64,000 nt of DNA from Caballeronia sp. dw_19 (GTDB taxonomy: Bacteria > Pseudomonadota > Gammaproteobacteria > Burkholderiales > Burkholderiaceae): the NCBI RefSeq assembly GCF_018449515.1, contig NZ_JAAVUQ010000024.1, forward strand, positions 61,884 through 125,883. Reading direction: 5' to 3'. Below, piece by piece: positions 54,333-62,861 of this stretch (positions are counted from its first letter, which is position 1; every line of letters starts with the position of its first letter). The position numbers and the translations under genes are program-made. Below the pieces are notes generated by a model. The model was not told the DNA's origin and did not search any database. It saw nothing but the letters and a program-made list of their open reading frames with translations.

Positions 54333-54361
54333 TTGACAGGCTAGATTCCCCTCCATATAAT
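54333..54361 (+). promoter_or_regulatory. Consensus sigma-70 promoter of tRNA-Asn
   Basis: TTGACA (54333-54338) and TATAAT (54356-54361) are both perfect, with a 17-base spacer, 22 bases before the tRNA. This is the strongest promoter visible in the window. Confidence 0.9.
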
Positions 54362-54383
54362 TTCATTTCTCTGCTGCAGATGT

Positions 54384-54459
54384 TCCTCGATAGCTCAGTT
54401 GGTAGAGCGCCGGACTGTTAATCCGTAGGTCCCTGGTTCGAGCCCAGGTCGAGGAGCCA
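54384..54459 (+). tRNA. tRNA-Asn (GTT)
   Basis: A 76-base tRNA with acceptor TCCTCGA/TCGAGGA, anticodon GTT in GGACTGTTAATCC, a T arm with GGTTCGAGCCC, discriminator G and an encoded CCA. A hairpin terminator follows. Confidence 0.97.
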
Positions 54460-54474
54460 AGAAGATTTCAGCTC

Positions 54475-54504
54475 AAAAAGCCCAATCGAAAGATTGGGCT
54501 TTTT
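54475..54504 (+). terminator. Terminator of tRNA-Asn
   Basis: A 9-base stem (AGCCCAATC/GATTGGGCT) closed by a GAAA loop and followed by T residues. Confidence 0.9.
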
Positions 54505-54798
54505 GCATTTCCGGGCATCAAATCAAGTCGCCCAAATCTACGCTGATGTTCGGCCCCCTGCCCACGTTTCTGCAAAATCTGCATGGCTTGCGCCGAAGGA
54601 TCACGTAACTCGATTTATCGTGCCATCGCCTTCATTCGCGCGAGGCAAATCGGGCAACCCGGGCTCACCACCTCTCCTGCCAGCTTTCCACGGACTGCTA
54701 ACGATATTGAGCAACCGAACCGCCAGCGGAATGCGCGCTTATCAGCGCGCGCAGTCAGCGCATCCGGCATCGATAACGGGCTCACCGAGCCCGCATTG
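54505..54798. other. Non-coding stretch between tRNA-Asn and vapBC
   Basis: A 294-base gap with no gene I can support. Its position next to a tRNA and a toxin-antitoxin pair makes a trace of past integration possible, but no integrase or repeat of the tRNA end is seen here. Confidence 0.4.
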
Positions 54799-54827
54799 AA
54801 TGGTATATACTTTTGCTATATACCATT
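54799..54827. promoter_or_regulatory. Probable VapBC operator
   Basis: A perfect 11-base inverted repeat (AATGGTATATA and its complement) with a 7-base centre lies 14 bases before the vapB start. VapBC complexes bind such repeats to repress their own promoter. Confidence 0.8.
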
Positions 54828-54840
54828 TCATGGGACGCTT

Positions 54841-55083
54841 ATGGGCACCGCAAAGGTTTTTTGGTCGGGCCGGTCTCAGGCCGTGCGCCTGCCGAAGGAA
54901 TTCCGGTTGGATGCCGACGAAGTGCGCGTTCGCCGTCATGGCCGCGCCATCATTCTCGAGCCGATCGCGAGTGACTGGGCGTGGCTGGATTCAGTCGTCG
55001 GTCCGCTAGACGACGACTTCGCCGAAGCCGCACGCGAGAAGCTGCCGGAACAAGACCGCCCGGATCTGGACTTTTTCAAGTGA
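54841..55083 (+). CDS. vapB: Antitoxin VapB
   Basis: This 80-residue protein begins at ATG 54841, MGTAKVFWSGRSQAVRLPKEF, the AbrB/SpoVT-type DNA-binding swapped-hairpin domain of VapB. It ends in a helical, acidic segment (LDDDFAEAAREKL) that should bind and block VapC. The frame continues upstream but without support. Its stop overlaps the vapC GTG. Confidence 0.9.
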   Translation: MGTAKVFWSGRSQAVRLPKEFRLDADEVRVRRHGRAIILEPIASDWAWLDSVVGPLDDDFAEAAREKLPEQDRPDLDFFK

Positions 55084-55472
55084 ATTATCTGCTCGACACG
55101 AATGCCGTTATCGCCTTGATGAAGGGCCATAGCGGTTTTTTGACGCGGCTCCGTCAGCATCAGCCGCGGGATTTCGCCATGCCATCTATCGTCGCTCATG
55201 AGCTCTATTTCGGCGCTTACAAAAGCCGGCATGCTGCCGACAATCTCAGGCGCGTTGAAGCGCTGCAATTCGAAATTCTCGACTTCGATCCGGAAGACGC
55301 TCGCCGCGCCGGTGAGGTGCGGGCGCAGCTCGCTTCGGCAGGAACACCAATCGGGCCCTACGACGTCCTGATTGCCGGGCAGGCGCTAGCGAGATCGCTC
55401 ACGCTCGTGACTCACAATATGCGCGAGTTTCAGCGCGTGTCCGGCCTGAGCGTCGAGGACTGGGAAAGCTGA
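55080..55472 (+). CDS. vapC: Toxin VapC (PIN-domain ribonuclease)
   Basis: This 130-residue PIN-domain nuclease most likely cuts initiator tRNA or other RNA. It starts at GTG 55080 (VNYLLDTNAVIALMKG), overlapping vapB by four bases. Mg-binding residues are Asp6, Glu41 (AHELYFGA) and Asp95 (IGPYDVLIAG), with an Asn at the last position (THNMREF). The pair follows the usual antitoxin-first order. Confidence 0.92.
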   Translation: MNYLLDTNAVIALMKGHSGFLTRLRQHQPRDFAMPSIVAHELYFGAYKSRHAADNLRRVEALQFEILDFDPEDARRAGEVRAQLASAGTPIGPYDVLIAGQALARSLTLVTHNMREFQRVSGLSVEDWES

Positions 55473-55774
55473 CCGCTACACGCGTGAGCCCTGCCGGACC
55501 ATCGTGCAGAACAAGCCCGGACCCTGCGCCACTTCACGCCGATATCCGACCGACATAGCGCGCAATCCGCTGCCTACCCAAAAGAGACTGGAAGCAGACA
55601 CCTCGCGTGATGCCCTTCTCCACGCCTCACCTTTCTCCACCACGCCTAAACCGACTTCGATCACCGCCTCCATCGAATCTTTAAGATAGTCGTCAGACAA
55701 CGGTATAATCTGGCAATCCAACCGCATCTCTGAACTACGACATCGCCACCCGTCTGACCCAAGGAGCGCTTCTG
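55473..55774. other. Promoter region of the FadR-type regulator
   Basis: This 302-base gap includes the autoregulatory operator at 55690 and the -10 box at 55704. An 83-residue open frame on the minus strand exists, but I consider it chance. Confidence 0.5.
55690..55709. promoter_or_regulatory. Candidate operator and -10 box of the FadR-type regulator
   Basis: The sequence TCGTCAGACAA at 55690-55700 fits the FadR-family consensus TNGTNNNACNA exactly. A perfect TATAAT box at 55704-55709 lies just downstream, so a bound repressor would cover the promoter spacer; autorepression is the likely effect. Confidence 0.65.
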
Positions 55775-56518
55775 ATGGTCGAATCCCTCACCTCTGTCGT
55801 GACACCCCGACGCGCCCGTAACCTGGCGGAGAGCGTGTTCGACTACGTGATCGAACAGATCGAATCCGCCGCGCTGAAGCCAGGCGACAAACTGCCCACC
55901 GAAGCGAAACTCATGGTGACGCTCGGCGTGAGTCGCACTGTCGTGCGGGAAGGCATTTCTCGTCTGCAGGCCAACGAGGTCATCGAAACACGTCATGGTA
56001 TTGGCAGTTTCGTGCTGGAACCGCGCCGCGAAAAACTGGGTATCGACATGGTGCCGGCCACGACGCTGCGCGACGTGTTGTCCGTGCTCGAATTGCGCAT
56101 CAGCCTGGAAACCGAATGCGCCGGCCTGGCAGCGCAACGCGCACAGCCGGAAGATCTTGTGCGCATGCGAGCGGCGCTCGACGCGATAGAAGCCACCAGC
56201 CGCAACGGCAGCGACAGCGTTGCGGCCGATCTCCAGTTCCACATCGCGCTCGCGCAGGCGACTGGAAACCGCTATTTCGTCGATATCCTGACCCAGATGG
56301 GCACCGCCCTGATTCCGCGCAACCGCATCGATTCAGCGGGAATCGCGAAAGCCGATCCGAAAGCGTATGTCTCGCTCGTCAATCTCGAACACGAGAGCAT
56401 TCTCGAAGCCATCACGCGACGCGACGCCGAAAGCGCGCGCGCCGCCATGCGCATGCATTTGTCGAACAGCCGCGAACGCTTGCGCCGCGCGAATCAGTCA
56501 AGCGAAGCGGCCGGCTGA
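55775..56518 (+). CDS. FadR-subfamily GntR transcriptional regulator
   Basis: This 247-residue regulator has a winged helix at about 11-80 (LAESVFDYVIEQIESAALKPGDKLPTEA, then VSRTVVREGISRLQANEVIETRHGIGSFV). The C-terminal all-helical FadR ligand domain (about 95-235) has metal-binding-type His residues in LQFHIALAQATGNRYF and VNLEHESILEAI. It sits upstream of the glucarate genes, and FadR-like sites lie before it and before the transporter, so it probably senses a sugar acid and represses the cluster. Confidence 0.9.
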   Translation: MVESLTSVVTPRRARNLAESVFDYVIEQIESAALKPGDKLPTEAKLMVTLGVSRTVVREGISRLQANEVIETRHGIGSFVLEPRREKLGIDMVPATTLRDVLSVLELRISLETECAGLAAQRAQPEDLVRMRAALDAIEATSRNGSDSVAADLQFHIALAQATGNRYFVDILTQMGTALIPRNRIDSAGIAKADPKAYVSLVNLEHESILEAITRRDAESARAAMRMHLSNSRERLRRANQSSEAAG

Positions 56519-56693
56519 AAGCGCCTGACGTAGCAAAACGCTTATTTGCCGGCGGTCGAGGCGGTCGAGACGGCATAACCAGCCCGACCCACCAAGCTAA
56601 GCGCCGACGCATCAATCTCGCAGGCGGGCGCCCGCAGCCACAGCAGCAGAGGCGCCCGCCGATCCAATCGCGAATCTTTCAATATCAATCATC

Positions 56694-56704
56694 TTGTCTG
56701 ACGT
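56694..56704. promoter_or_regulatory. FadR-like operator, first site before the transporter
   Basis: TTGTCTGACGT fits TNGTNNNACNA with one mismatch (final base). Its core is the reverse complement of the site upstream of the regulator, sharing TTGTCTGACG. Confidence 0.5.
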
Positions 56705-56825
56705 CCGACTTTAATACATAATTTCGTCAGCCCACGTAATGGAGCTACCGCCCCGTTCATCAAGAATTTCAGCCCGATTCCGGGTTAACACCCATTTTGA
56801 CAGTCCTCATACAACTCTTAGAATG

Positions 56826-56836
56826 TCATCAGACAA
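56826..56836. promoter_or_regulatory. FadR-like operator, second site before the transporter
   Basis: TCATCAGACAA fits TNGTNNNACNA with one mismatch and shares TCAGACAACG with the site near 55690. Confidence 0.5.
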
Positions 56837-56940
56837 CGTATCACACGTTAGAAACTGCCAATCTGCTCGCTATTGCCTAGCCGCATAAGCGCTCGCGCCG
56901 ACAGCCCGGACTGACCGGGCCGCCATCCGGAGATGAATTT

Positions 56941-58278
56941 TTGACACCCGATCCCGCCTTATCGACATCCGACGCGCTGACATCGGCGGCCTCAAAAGTT
57001 AAACGCCACGTGCTGCCGCTTTTCCTGATCATGTTCATCGCGAACTACATCGACCGGGTGAACATCGGCTTCGTCAATACGCATATGCAGACGGACCTGG
57101 GAATCGGCGCAGCGGCCTACGGGTTGGGGAGCGGCTTGTTTTTCATCGGCTACGCGTTGTTCGAAGTGCCGTCGAATGTGTTGATGGCGCGCTTCGGCGC
57201 TCGCGCGTGGCTCACACGGATCATGTTCACGTGGGGCCTGGTCGCCGGCGCGATGGCCTTCACCTGGAACGACACCTCGTTCTATGTCATGCGGTTCCTG
57301 CTGGGCGTGGCCGAAGCGGGTTTTTTCCCAGGCGTGGTGTATTACTTCACGCAATGGCTGCCGCAAAAGGAGCGCGGCAAGGCGGTCGCGATTTTTCTAG
57401 GCGGCTCGGCATTGGCGTCGGTGTTATCAGGGCCCGTGTCGGGCGCCCTGCTTTCGATACGCGGCTTCGGCCTGCATGGCTGGCAGTGGATGTTCCTGGT
57501 CGAGGGCCTGTTTTCGATTCTGCTGTGCGGCGTGAGCTGGTTCATGCTCAAGTCCCATCCCCGCGATGCCAAATGGCTGACGGCGCAAGAACAACAGGCG
57601 CTGAGCACCGCAATTGCCCACGAACAGGCGGAGCGGGAAGCGGCCGGCAACGCGCATCTGCCGATCACAAAACTGTTGAAAGACCCGCAGATCGTGCTGT
57701 TCTGCGTGCTGTATTTCGCAATCCAGTTGACTATTTATGCAGCGACGTTCTGGCTTCCGACCATCATCCGCAAGATGGGCGGCCTGAGCGATTTCCAGGT
57801 CGGTCTCTATAACGCCGTGCCGTGGCTGATCGCCATGTTCGCGATGTACTGCTTCGCGGTGTTGTCGGCGAAATGGCGCTTCCAGCAAGCGTGGCTCGCG
57901 CTCGCGCTGGTCATTGCCGCGTGCGGACTGTTTGCATCGACGTCGGCGAACCCGGTGTTTTCGTTCGTCGCCATCTGCTTTTCTGCGATCGGTTTCAAAG
58001 CGGCGGCGTCGCTGTTCTGGCCGCTGCCGCAGGGATACCTCGATGTACGCGTCGCGGCCGGCGTGATCGCGCTGATCAACTCCGTCGGCAATCTGGGCGG
58101 CTTTTTCGCGCCGGCGGCGTTCGGCTATCTGCAGCAACACACGGGCTCGATCTCGGGCGGTCTTTACGGGCTGGGAATTGCATCGATCATCGCGGCTGTT
58201 ATCGCCTTTTTCGCGAAGGACCGGTTGACCGGCCGTCCCGAACACGCCACCGAACCAAACCCGACCCCGGCCGCTTAA
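56941..58278 (+). CDS. MFS transporter, probable sugar-acid importer
   Basis: This 445-residue protein has 12 predicted membrane helices and belongs to the ACS family of MFS transporters. Hallmarks are NYIDRVNIGFV in helix 1 and GFFPGVVYYFTQWLPQKERGKAVAIF in helix 4 and the loop. It starts at TTG 56941 with CCGGAG about eight bases upstream; no earlier ATG is in frame. Followed directly by glucarate catabolic genes, it likely imports D-glucarate or galactarate. Confidence 0.88.
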   Translation: MTPDPALSTSDALTSAASKVKRHVLPLFLIMFIANYIDRVNIGFVNTHMQTDLGIGAAAYGLGSGLFFIGYALFEVPSNVLMARFGARAWLTRIMFTWGLVAGAMAFTWNDTSFYVMRFLLGVAEAGFFPGVVYYFTQWLPQKERGKAVAIFLGGSALASVLSGPVSGALLSIRGFGLHGWQWMFLVEGLFSILLCGVSWFMLKSHPRDAKWLTAQEQQALSTAIAHEQAEREAAGNAHLPITKLLKDPQIVLFCVLYFAIQLTIYAATFWLPTIIRKMGGLSDFQVGLYNAVPWLIAMFAMYCFAVLSAKWRFQQAWLALALVIAACGLFASTSANPVFSFVAICFSAIGFKAAASLFWPLPQGYLDVRVAAGVIALINSVGNLGGFFAPAAFGYLQQHTGSISGGLYGLGIASIIAAVIAFFAKDRLTGRPEHATEPNPTPAA

Positions 58279-58309
58279 GAGCCCGAATCAACTCACACTG
58301 ACCACGTCC

Positions 58310-59668
58310 ATGTCTACGAACCCAAGCGTTTCAACCGCTGCGAACGCCACGCCCACCGTCATCGAACTGCGCGTGATCCCGGTTGCCGGCCGCGACAGCA
58401 TGTTGCTGAACCTAAGCGGCGCACACGGCCCGTTCTTCACGCGCAACATCGTGATCCTGCGTGACAGCGCGGGGCACACGGGTGTGGGCGAAGTGCCGGG
58501 CGGCGAGAGCATTCGGAAGACTATCGACGACGCGCGTCCGCTCGTCGTCGGCCAGTCGATCGGCAATCTGCACGCCGTACTCAACACCACGCGCAAACAA
58601 TTCGCCGATCGCGATGCAGGCGGACGCGGCACGCAGACCTTCGACTTGCGCACGACCATCCATGCCGTGACGGGACTCGAAGCCGCGTTGCTCGACTTGC
58701 TCGGCCAGCATCTGGGCGTGCCCGTCGCCGCGCTGCTCGGCGAAGGCCAGCAACGCGATGAAGTGGAAATGCTCGGCTACCTGTTTTATATCGGCGATAA
58801 AAACAAGACCGATCTGCCCTACTCCTCCGGGACCGATGCGACCGATGACTGGACCCGCCTGCGCCACGAAGAAGCGATGACACCTGAAGCCGTCGTCCGA
58901 CTGGCGGAAGCCGCGCACGCGCGTTATGGCTTCAACGACTTCAAGCTGAAGGGCGGCGTGCTCTCGGGCGATGCGGAAATCGAAGCGGTCACGGCACTAG
59001 CCGAACGCTTCCCCAACGCCCGCGTGACGCTGGACCCGAACGGCGCGTGGTCGCTGTCCGAAGCCGTGCGCCTGTGCCGCGACCAGCATCACGTGTTGGC
59101 CTACGCCGAGGACCCGTGCGGTGCCGAAAACGGTTATTCCGGCCGCGAGGTCATGGCTGAGTTCCGTCGTGCCACGGGCCTGCCGACGGCGACTAACATG
59201 ATCGCGACCGACTGGCGTCAGATGGGCCACGCGATCCAGTTGCAATCGGTGGACATTCCCCTCGCCGATCCGCATTTCTGGACGATGCAAGGCTCGGTGC
59301 GCGTGGCGCAAATGTGCAACGAGTGGGGCCTGACGTGGGGCTCGCACTCGAACAATCACTTCGATATTTCGCTCGCCATGTTCACGCACGTCGCGGCGGC
59401 GGCGCCCGGCAAGATTACTGCCATCGATACCCACTGGATCTGGCAGGACGGCCAGCGATTGACGCGCGAGCCGTTGCAGATCGTTGGCGGCAAGGTGAAG
59501 GTGCCGGCGCGGCCGGGACTGGGCGTGGATATCGATATGGACGAACTCGAGAAAGCGCACGCGCTGTATCGGGAACACGGTCTCGGCGCCCGCGATGACG
59601 CCATCGCGATGCAGTACCTGATTCCAAACTGGACCTTCGATAACAAGCGCCCGTGCCTTGTGCGCTGA
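58310..59668 (+). CDS. gudD: Glucarate dehydratase
   Basis: This 452-residue enolase-superfamily enzyme dehydrates D-glucarate (and L-idarate) to 5-dehydro-4-deoxy-D-glucarate. Signature segments are FKLKGGVLSGD (catalytic Lys in KxK), DPNGAW (metal Asp), EDPCGAENGYSGRE, and the general-base His in WGSHSNNHFDISL. It lies 32 bases after the transporter and 55 bases before the next enzyme of the same pathway. Confidence 0.95.
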   Translation: MSTNPSVSTAANATPTVIELRVIPVAGRDSMLLNLSGAHGPFFTRNIVILRDSAGHTGVGEVPGGESIRKTIDDARPLVVGQSIGNLHAVLNTTRKQFADRDAGGRGTQTFDLRTTIHAVTGLEAALLDLLGQHLGVPVAALLGEGQQRDEVEMLGYLFYIGDKNKTDLPYSSGTDATDDWTRLRHEEAMTPEAVVRLAEAAHARYGFNDFKLKGGVLSGDAEIEAVTALAERFPNARVTLDPNGAWSLSEAVRLCRDQHHVLAYAEDPCGAENGYSGREVMAEFRRATGLPTATNMIATDWRQMGHAIQLQSVDIPLADPHFWTMQGSVRVAQMCNEWGLTWGSHSNNHFDISLAMFTHVAAAAPGKITAIDTHWIWQDGQRLTREPLQIVGGKVKVPARPGLGVDIDMDELEKAHALYREHGLGARDDAIAMQYLIPNWTFDNKRPCLVR

Positions 59669-59722
59669 TTTCCTTAATGGCTTGCTGTAACTGCTGATTC
59701 AAAAACCAACTCGCGACCGACC

Positions 59723-60640
59723 ATGACGACACCTCAAGAGCTCAAGCAAATCGTTTCCGAAGGGCTGCTGTCCTTTCCGCTGACCGACTTCGACGAACAA
59801 GGCGACTTCCGCGCTGACACCTACGCTGAACGTCTGGAGTGGCTTGCGCCCTACGGCGCGACGGCGTTGTTCGCGGCCGGCGGCACGGGCGAATTTTTCT
59901 CGCTGACGCAGAGCGAATATTCGAACGTGATTCGCACAGCGACGGAAACCTGCAAGGGACGTGTGCCGATCCTCGCCGGTGCGGGCGGCGCGACGCGGGT
60001 GGCTATAGCATATGCACAGGAGGCCGAACGGCTTGGTGCGAACGGTATTTTGCTGATGCCGCATTACCTGACCGAAGCCAGCCAGGATGGTATTGCCGCG
60101 CACGTCGAACAGGTGTGCAAGGCGGTGAAGAATATTGGCGTGATCGTCTATAACCGCGCCAATTCGAAGCTCAACGCCGACATGCTCGAACGGCTCGCCG
60201 ATACCTGCCCGAACCTGATCGGCTTCAAGGACGGCGTGGGTGAGATCGAAAACATGGTGACGATCCGTCGCCGGTTGGGCGACCGGTTCTCGTATCTCGG
60301 CGGTTTGCCGACGGCCGAGGTTTATGCCGAAGCGTACAAGGCGCTGGGCGTGCCGGTGTATTCATCGGCGGTATTCAACTTCATTCCGAAAACCGCGATG
60401 GAGTTTTATAAAGCGGTGGTATCGCAGGATCATGCGACGACTGGCCGTCTGCTCGATGAATTCTTCATGCCGTACCTGGCGATTCGTAACCGCAAAGCGG
60501 GTTATGCGGTGAGTATCGTGAAGGCGGGGGCGAAGCTGATTGGCCGCAGCGCCGGCCCCGTGCGCGCGCCGCTGACCGATCTGACCGAAGATGAAATGGC
60601 GCAACTCGATGTGCTGATCAAGAAGCTCGGCGCTCAGTAA
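59723..60640 (+). CDS. kdgD: 5-dehydro-4-deoxyglucarate dehydratase
   Basis: This 305-residue DHDPS-family enzyme converts 5-dehydro-4-deoxyglucarate to 2-oxoglutarate semialdehyde with loss of CO2 and water. It carries FAAGGTGEFFSLT, the Tyr region in VIVYNRANSKL and Schiff-base Lys in LIGFKDGVGEIE. With gudD it completes entry of glucarate into the 2-oxoglutarate route; the next enzyme (a semialdehyde dehydrogenase) is not in the window. Confidence 0.93.
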   Translation: MTTPQELKQIVSEGLLSFPLTDFDEQGDFRADTYAERLEWLAPYGATALFAAGGTGEFFSLTQSEYSNVIRTATETCKGRVPILAGAGGATRVAIAYAQEAERLGANGILLMPHYLTEASQDGIAAHVEQVCKAVKNIGVIVYNRANSKLNADMLERLADTCPNLIGFKDGVGEIENMVTIRRRLGDRFSYLGGLPTAEVYAEAYKALGVPVYSSAVFNFIPKTAMEFYKAVVSQDHATTGRLLDEFFMPYLAIRNRKAGYAVSIVKAGAKLIGRSAGPVRAPLTDLTEDEMAQLDVLIKKLGAQ

Positions 60641-60796
60641 AGTCCGCAGTAAATAAGCTTCCCCGCTGCAAGCAGCGGGGTATTGCTGCACAGAGACTCG
60701 TACGCTTCGCGCCTCGGCTCTGGCTCCAGTGCCCTGACGGACACGGCAAAGATCGCTTACGCTGCAAGAAGCAGCGGGAATTCGATCCGAAGAGAT

Positions 60797-60833
60797 TAAA
60801 AGGCCGTTCCAACGCGAGTTGGAACGGCTTTTC
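60797..60833. terminator. Terminator between kdgD and lutC
   Basis: The arm GGCCGTTCCAAC pairs with GTTGGAACGG(C) around GCGA, with A and T runs on both sides. A weaker GC-only hairpin (CCCCGCTG/CAGCGGGG) is at about 60662-60681. Confidence 0.75.
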
Positions 60834-60867
60834 TGCGCTTGGCGCCGCGTATAAACGCACTCTCGAT

Positions 60868-61458
60868 CTAAGCCGCCAAGAACACCACCGTCAGCGACCG
60901 CACGCCTTGCGCGCCGCGAATCAGCACGCCTTCGATATCCGCCGTCGCCGATGGCCCCGTCACCAGCACGGCATAACGCGCGGCCTTGAAGTCATCGCGT
61001 CGATACACATCCTGCAAGCCGTCCACAATCTGCGCGGGATCGAGCAGCACGATCAGATGCTGCACGAGATAACCGATCGAATTGACGATGTATTCGTCCT
61101 CGCTGAACCACACCGAGCCCGTTTCCGCCACGCCGAAGCGCGCGCGTACCACGCCGGCATCGACGTCCTGCAGTAACGCGGGCGACATATCGGCGGTGAG
61201 CGCGCGGTTTCCTTCTATACCCGGCACGGCCGACGCGACTATCGCGTCCGGGGCGAAACGCTCGGCGAGCAGCGCACGCACCGTGTCCAGCGATTCGCCC
61301 TCGATGATTGTCCCTCCCATCGCGGTCAGGGCGGTGCGAAAGCGTTCGAGGCGTTCACCGGGCGGGGTATCGAAGAGCGGTACGTCGGGGCGCGGCCTTG
61401 CAGCCGGTTGCGCCGCGCGGATCTTGGCGAGAAAAACGTCACGCGTGGTCATCGTCAT
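60868..61458 (-). CDS. lutC: Lactate utilisation protein C
   Basis: LutC is a LUD-domain protein of the LutABC iron-sulfur lactate oxidase. I take the ATG at 61458 (196 residues), which overlaps the lutB stop as ATGA; the longer frame to 61488 lies inside lutB. It has the LUD segments VASAVPGIEGNRAL, FGVAETGSVWFSEDE and TGPSATADIEGVLIRGAQG. Confidence 0.92.
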   Translation of the reverse strand: MTMTTRDVFLAKIRAAQPAARPRPDVPLFDTPPGERLERFRTALTAMGGTIIEGESLDTVRALLAERFAPDAIVASAVPGIEGNRALTADMSPALLQDVDAGVVRARFGVAETGSVWFSEDEYIVNSIGYLVQHLIVLLDPAQIVDGLQDVYRRDDFKAARYAVLVTGPSATADIEGVLIRGAQGVRSLTVVFLAA

Positions 61459-62861
61459 TTTGCTGCCTTGCGATTTTTCTTGTACCACTCGTGGAAGGTC
61501 TCAGCGGGCGTTTCGGGCAGATCGCGTTGCCGGCCCCAGATGTTCAGCGGGTTATAAAGCACGAAGTTCGGCAGCCGCTTAAGCGCGCCGCCCAGCGACG
61601 CAACGGTGCCTCGATACAGCGTCGGACTGGCCAGCAAGCGCCCCGCCATTTTCAACACTTCCTGCTTCACGAACGGCACTTCATGATTCGCCGCGATGAC
61701 TTCGCGCCACTTGTAGATCTGCTCGTGAATGTTGACCTTCGTGGGGCAGACGTTCGTGCAACTGCCATTAAGCGTCGATGCAAACGGCAGGCTGCTGAAG
61801 CGTTTCATATCGTAAGTAGGATTGATGATCGCGCCGATCGGCCCGGAGTACGTAAAGCCGTACGACAAGCCACCACTGCGCCGATACACCGGGCACGTAT
61901 TCATGCAGGCCCCGCAGCGGATGCATTTGAGCGAGTACCAGAAATCTTCCATCGCGAGGCGTTCGGAACGGCCGTGATCGACAAGGATGTAGTGCATCTC
62001 CGAGCCCGGTCGTGGCGCACGAAAATGCGAGGTGTATTGCGTGATCGGCGAACCGAGCGCGCTACGCGACAGCATGCGGATGAACACGCCAAGATCGGAA
62101 ATCCGGGGAATCAGCTTTTCGATACCAATCGACGCAATGTGCAGCGGCGGCACATTCGCCGATAAATCCGCATTGCCTTCGTTCGTGCACACGACGACCG
62201 TGCCCGTCTCCGCGACCGCGAAGTTGCAACCGGTCATGCCCGCGGTCTTTTCGCGCACGAAATACGGGCGCGTGTTCATGCGCTGGCTTTCGGCGAGATA
62301 GTGAATGTCGCTGTTCTTGGGATCGGTGCCGATCGTGCGGCCGAAAAGCTCAGCGACATCCGCGCGAAGTTTATGCACGGCGGGCACGACCATGTGGCTT
62401 GGGTCCTGATTATCCAGTTGCTGGATGCGCTCGCCGAGGTCCGTTTCCATCACCGTGATGCCGCGCGGCTCGATGTACTCGCGCATCTTGCATTCATCGG
62501 TGAGCATGGATTTGCTTTTGACCAGCGTGGTGAGGCCGCGCTCGGACATCAACTGGTAGACGATTTCGTTGTGCTCTTCGGCCGTCGATGCGTAATGCAC
62601 GATCACGCCGTGCGACTCGGCCTGGGTGATGAACTGGTCGAGATAATCGGCGAGATTCGAAAGCGTGTGTTCCTTGATCCCCGATGCCAGGTCGCGCAGC
62701 GTCTCCCATTCGGGCATGCCGTGGGCTTGGGCGTCGCGTTTGCTGCGCAGGTCCCAGAGGCGTTTATCGTGGAAAGCGACGTGATCTTCCTTCGCGATGA
62801 ACGCGCCCGCCGCCTTCGCGTGATCGAGCCGTTTGCTTTTTCCCTTCACGACCTCGCTCAT
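61455..62861 (-). CDS. lutB: Lactate utilisation iron-sulfur protein B
   Basis: LutB carries two [4Fe-4S] clusters and a LUD domain. From ATG 62861 it has 468 residues; the open frame to 63074 lies in lutA. The N-terminal LUD part has FAVAETGTVVVCTNEGNADL, and the C-terminal ferredoxin-like part has CIRCGACMNTCPVYRR and GSCTNVCPTKVNI. It overlaps lutA by four bases. Confidence 0.94.
   Translation of the reverse strand: MSEVVKGKSKRLDHAKAAGAFIAKEDHVAFHDKRLWDLRSKRDAQAHGMPEWETLRDLASGIKEHTLSNLADYLDQFITQAESHGVIVHYASTAEEHNEIVYQLMSERGLTTLVKSKSMLTDECKMREYIEPRGITVMETDLGERIQQLDNQDPSHMVVPAVHKLRADVAELFGRTIGTDPKNSDIHYLAESQRMNTRPYFVREKTAGMTGCNFAVAETGTVVVCTNEGNADLSANVPPLHIASIGIEKLIPRISDLGVFIRMLSRSALGSPITQYTSHFRAPRPGSEMHYILVDHGRSERLAMEDFWYSLKCIRCGACMNTCPVYRRSGGLSYGFTYSGPIGAIINPTYDMKRFSSLPFASTLNGSCTNVCPTKVNIHEQIYKWREVIAANHEVPFVKQEVLKMAGRLLASPTLYRGTVASLGGALKRLPNFVLYNPLNIWGRQRDLPETPAETFHEWYKKNRKAAK

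Larger units (their letters stand above)
56519..56940. other. Operator region of the glucarate cluster
   Basis: A 422-base gap with no gene. It contains two FadR-like sites (56694-56704 and 56826-56836) and presumably the promoter of the transporter. Confidence 0.6.

Noticed and set aside
55476..55727. 83-residue open frame on the minus strand
   Set aside because: It lies over the promoter and operator of the FadR-type regulator and next to vapC, has no clear ribosome site and no family I recognise.
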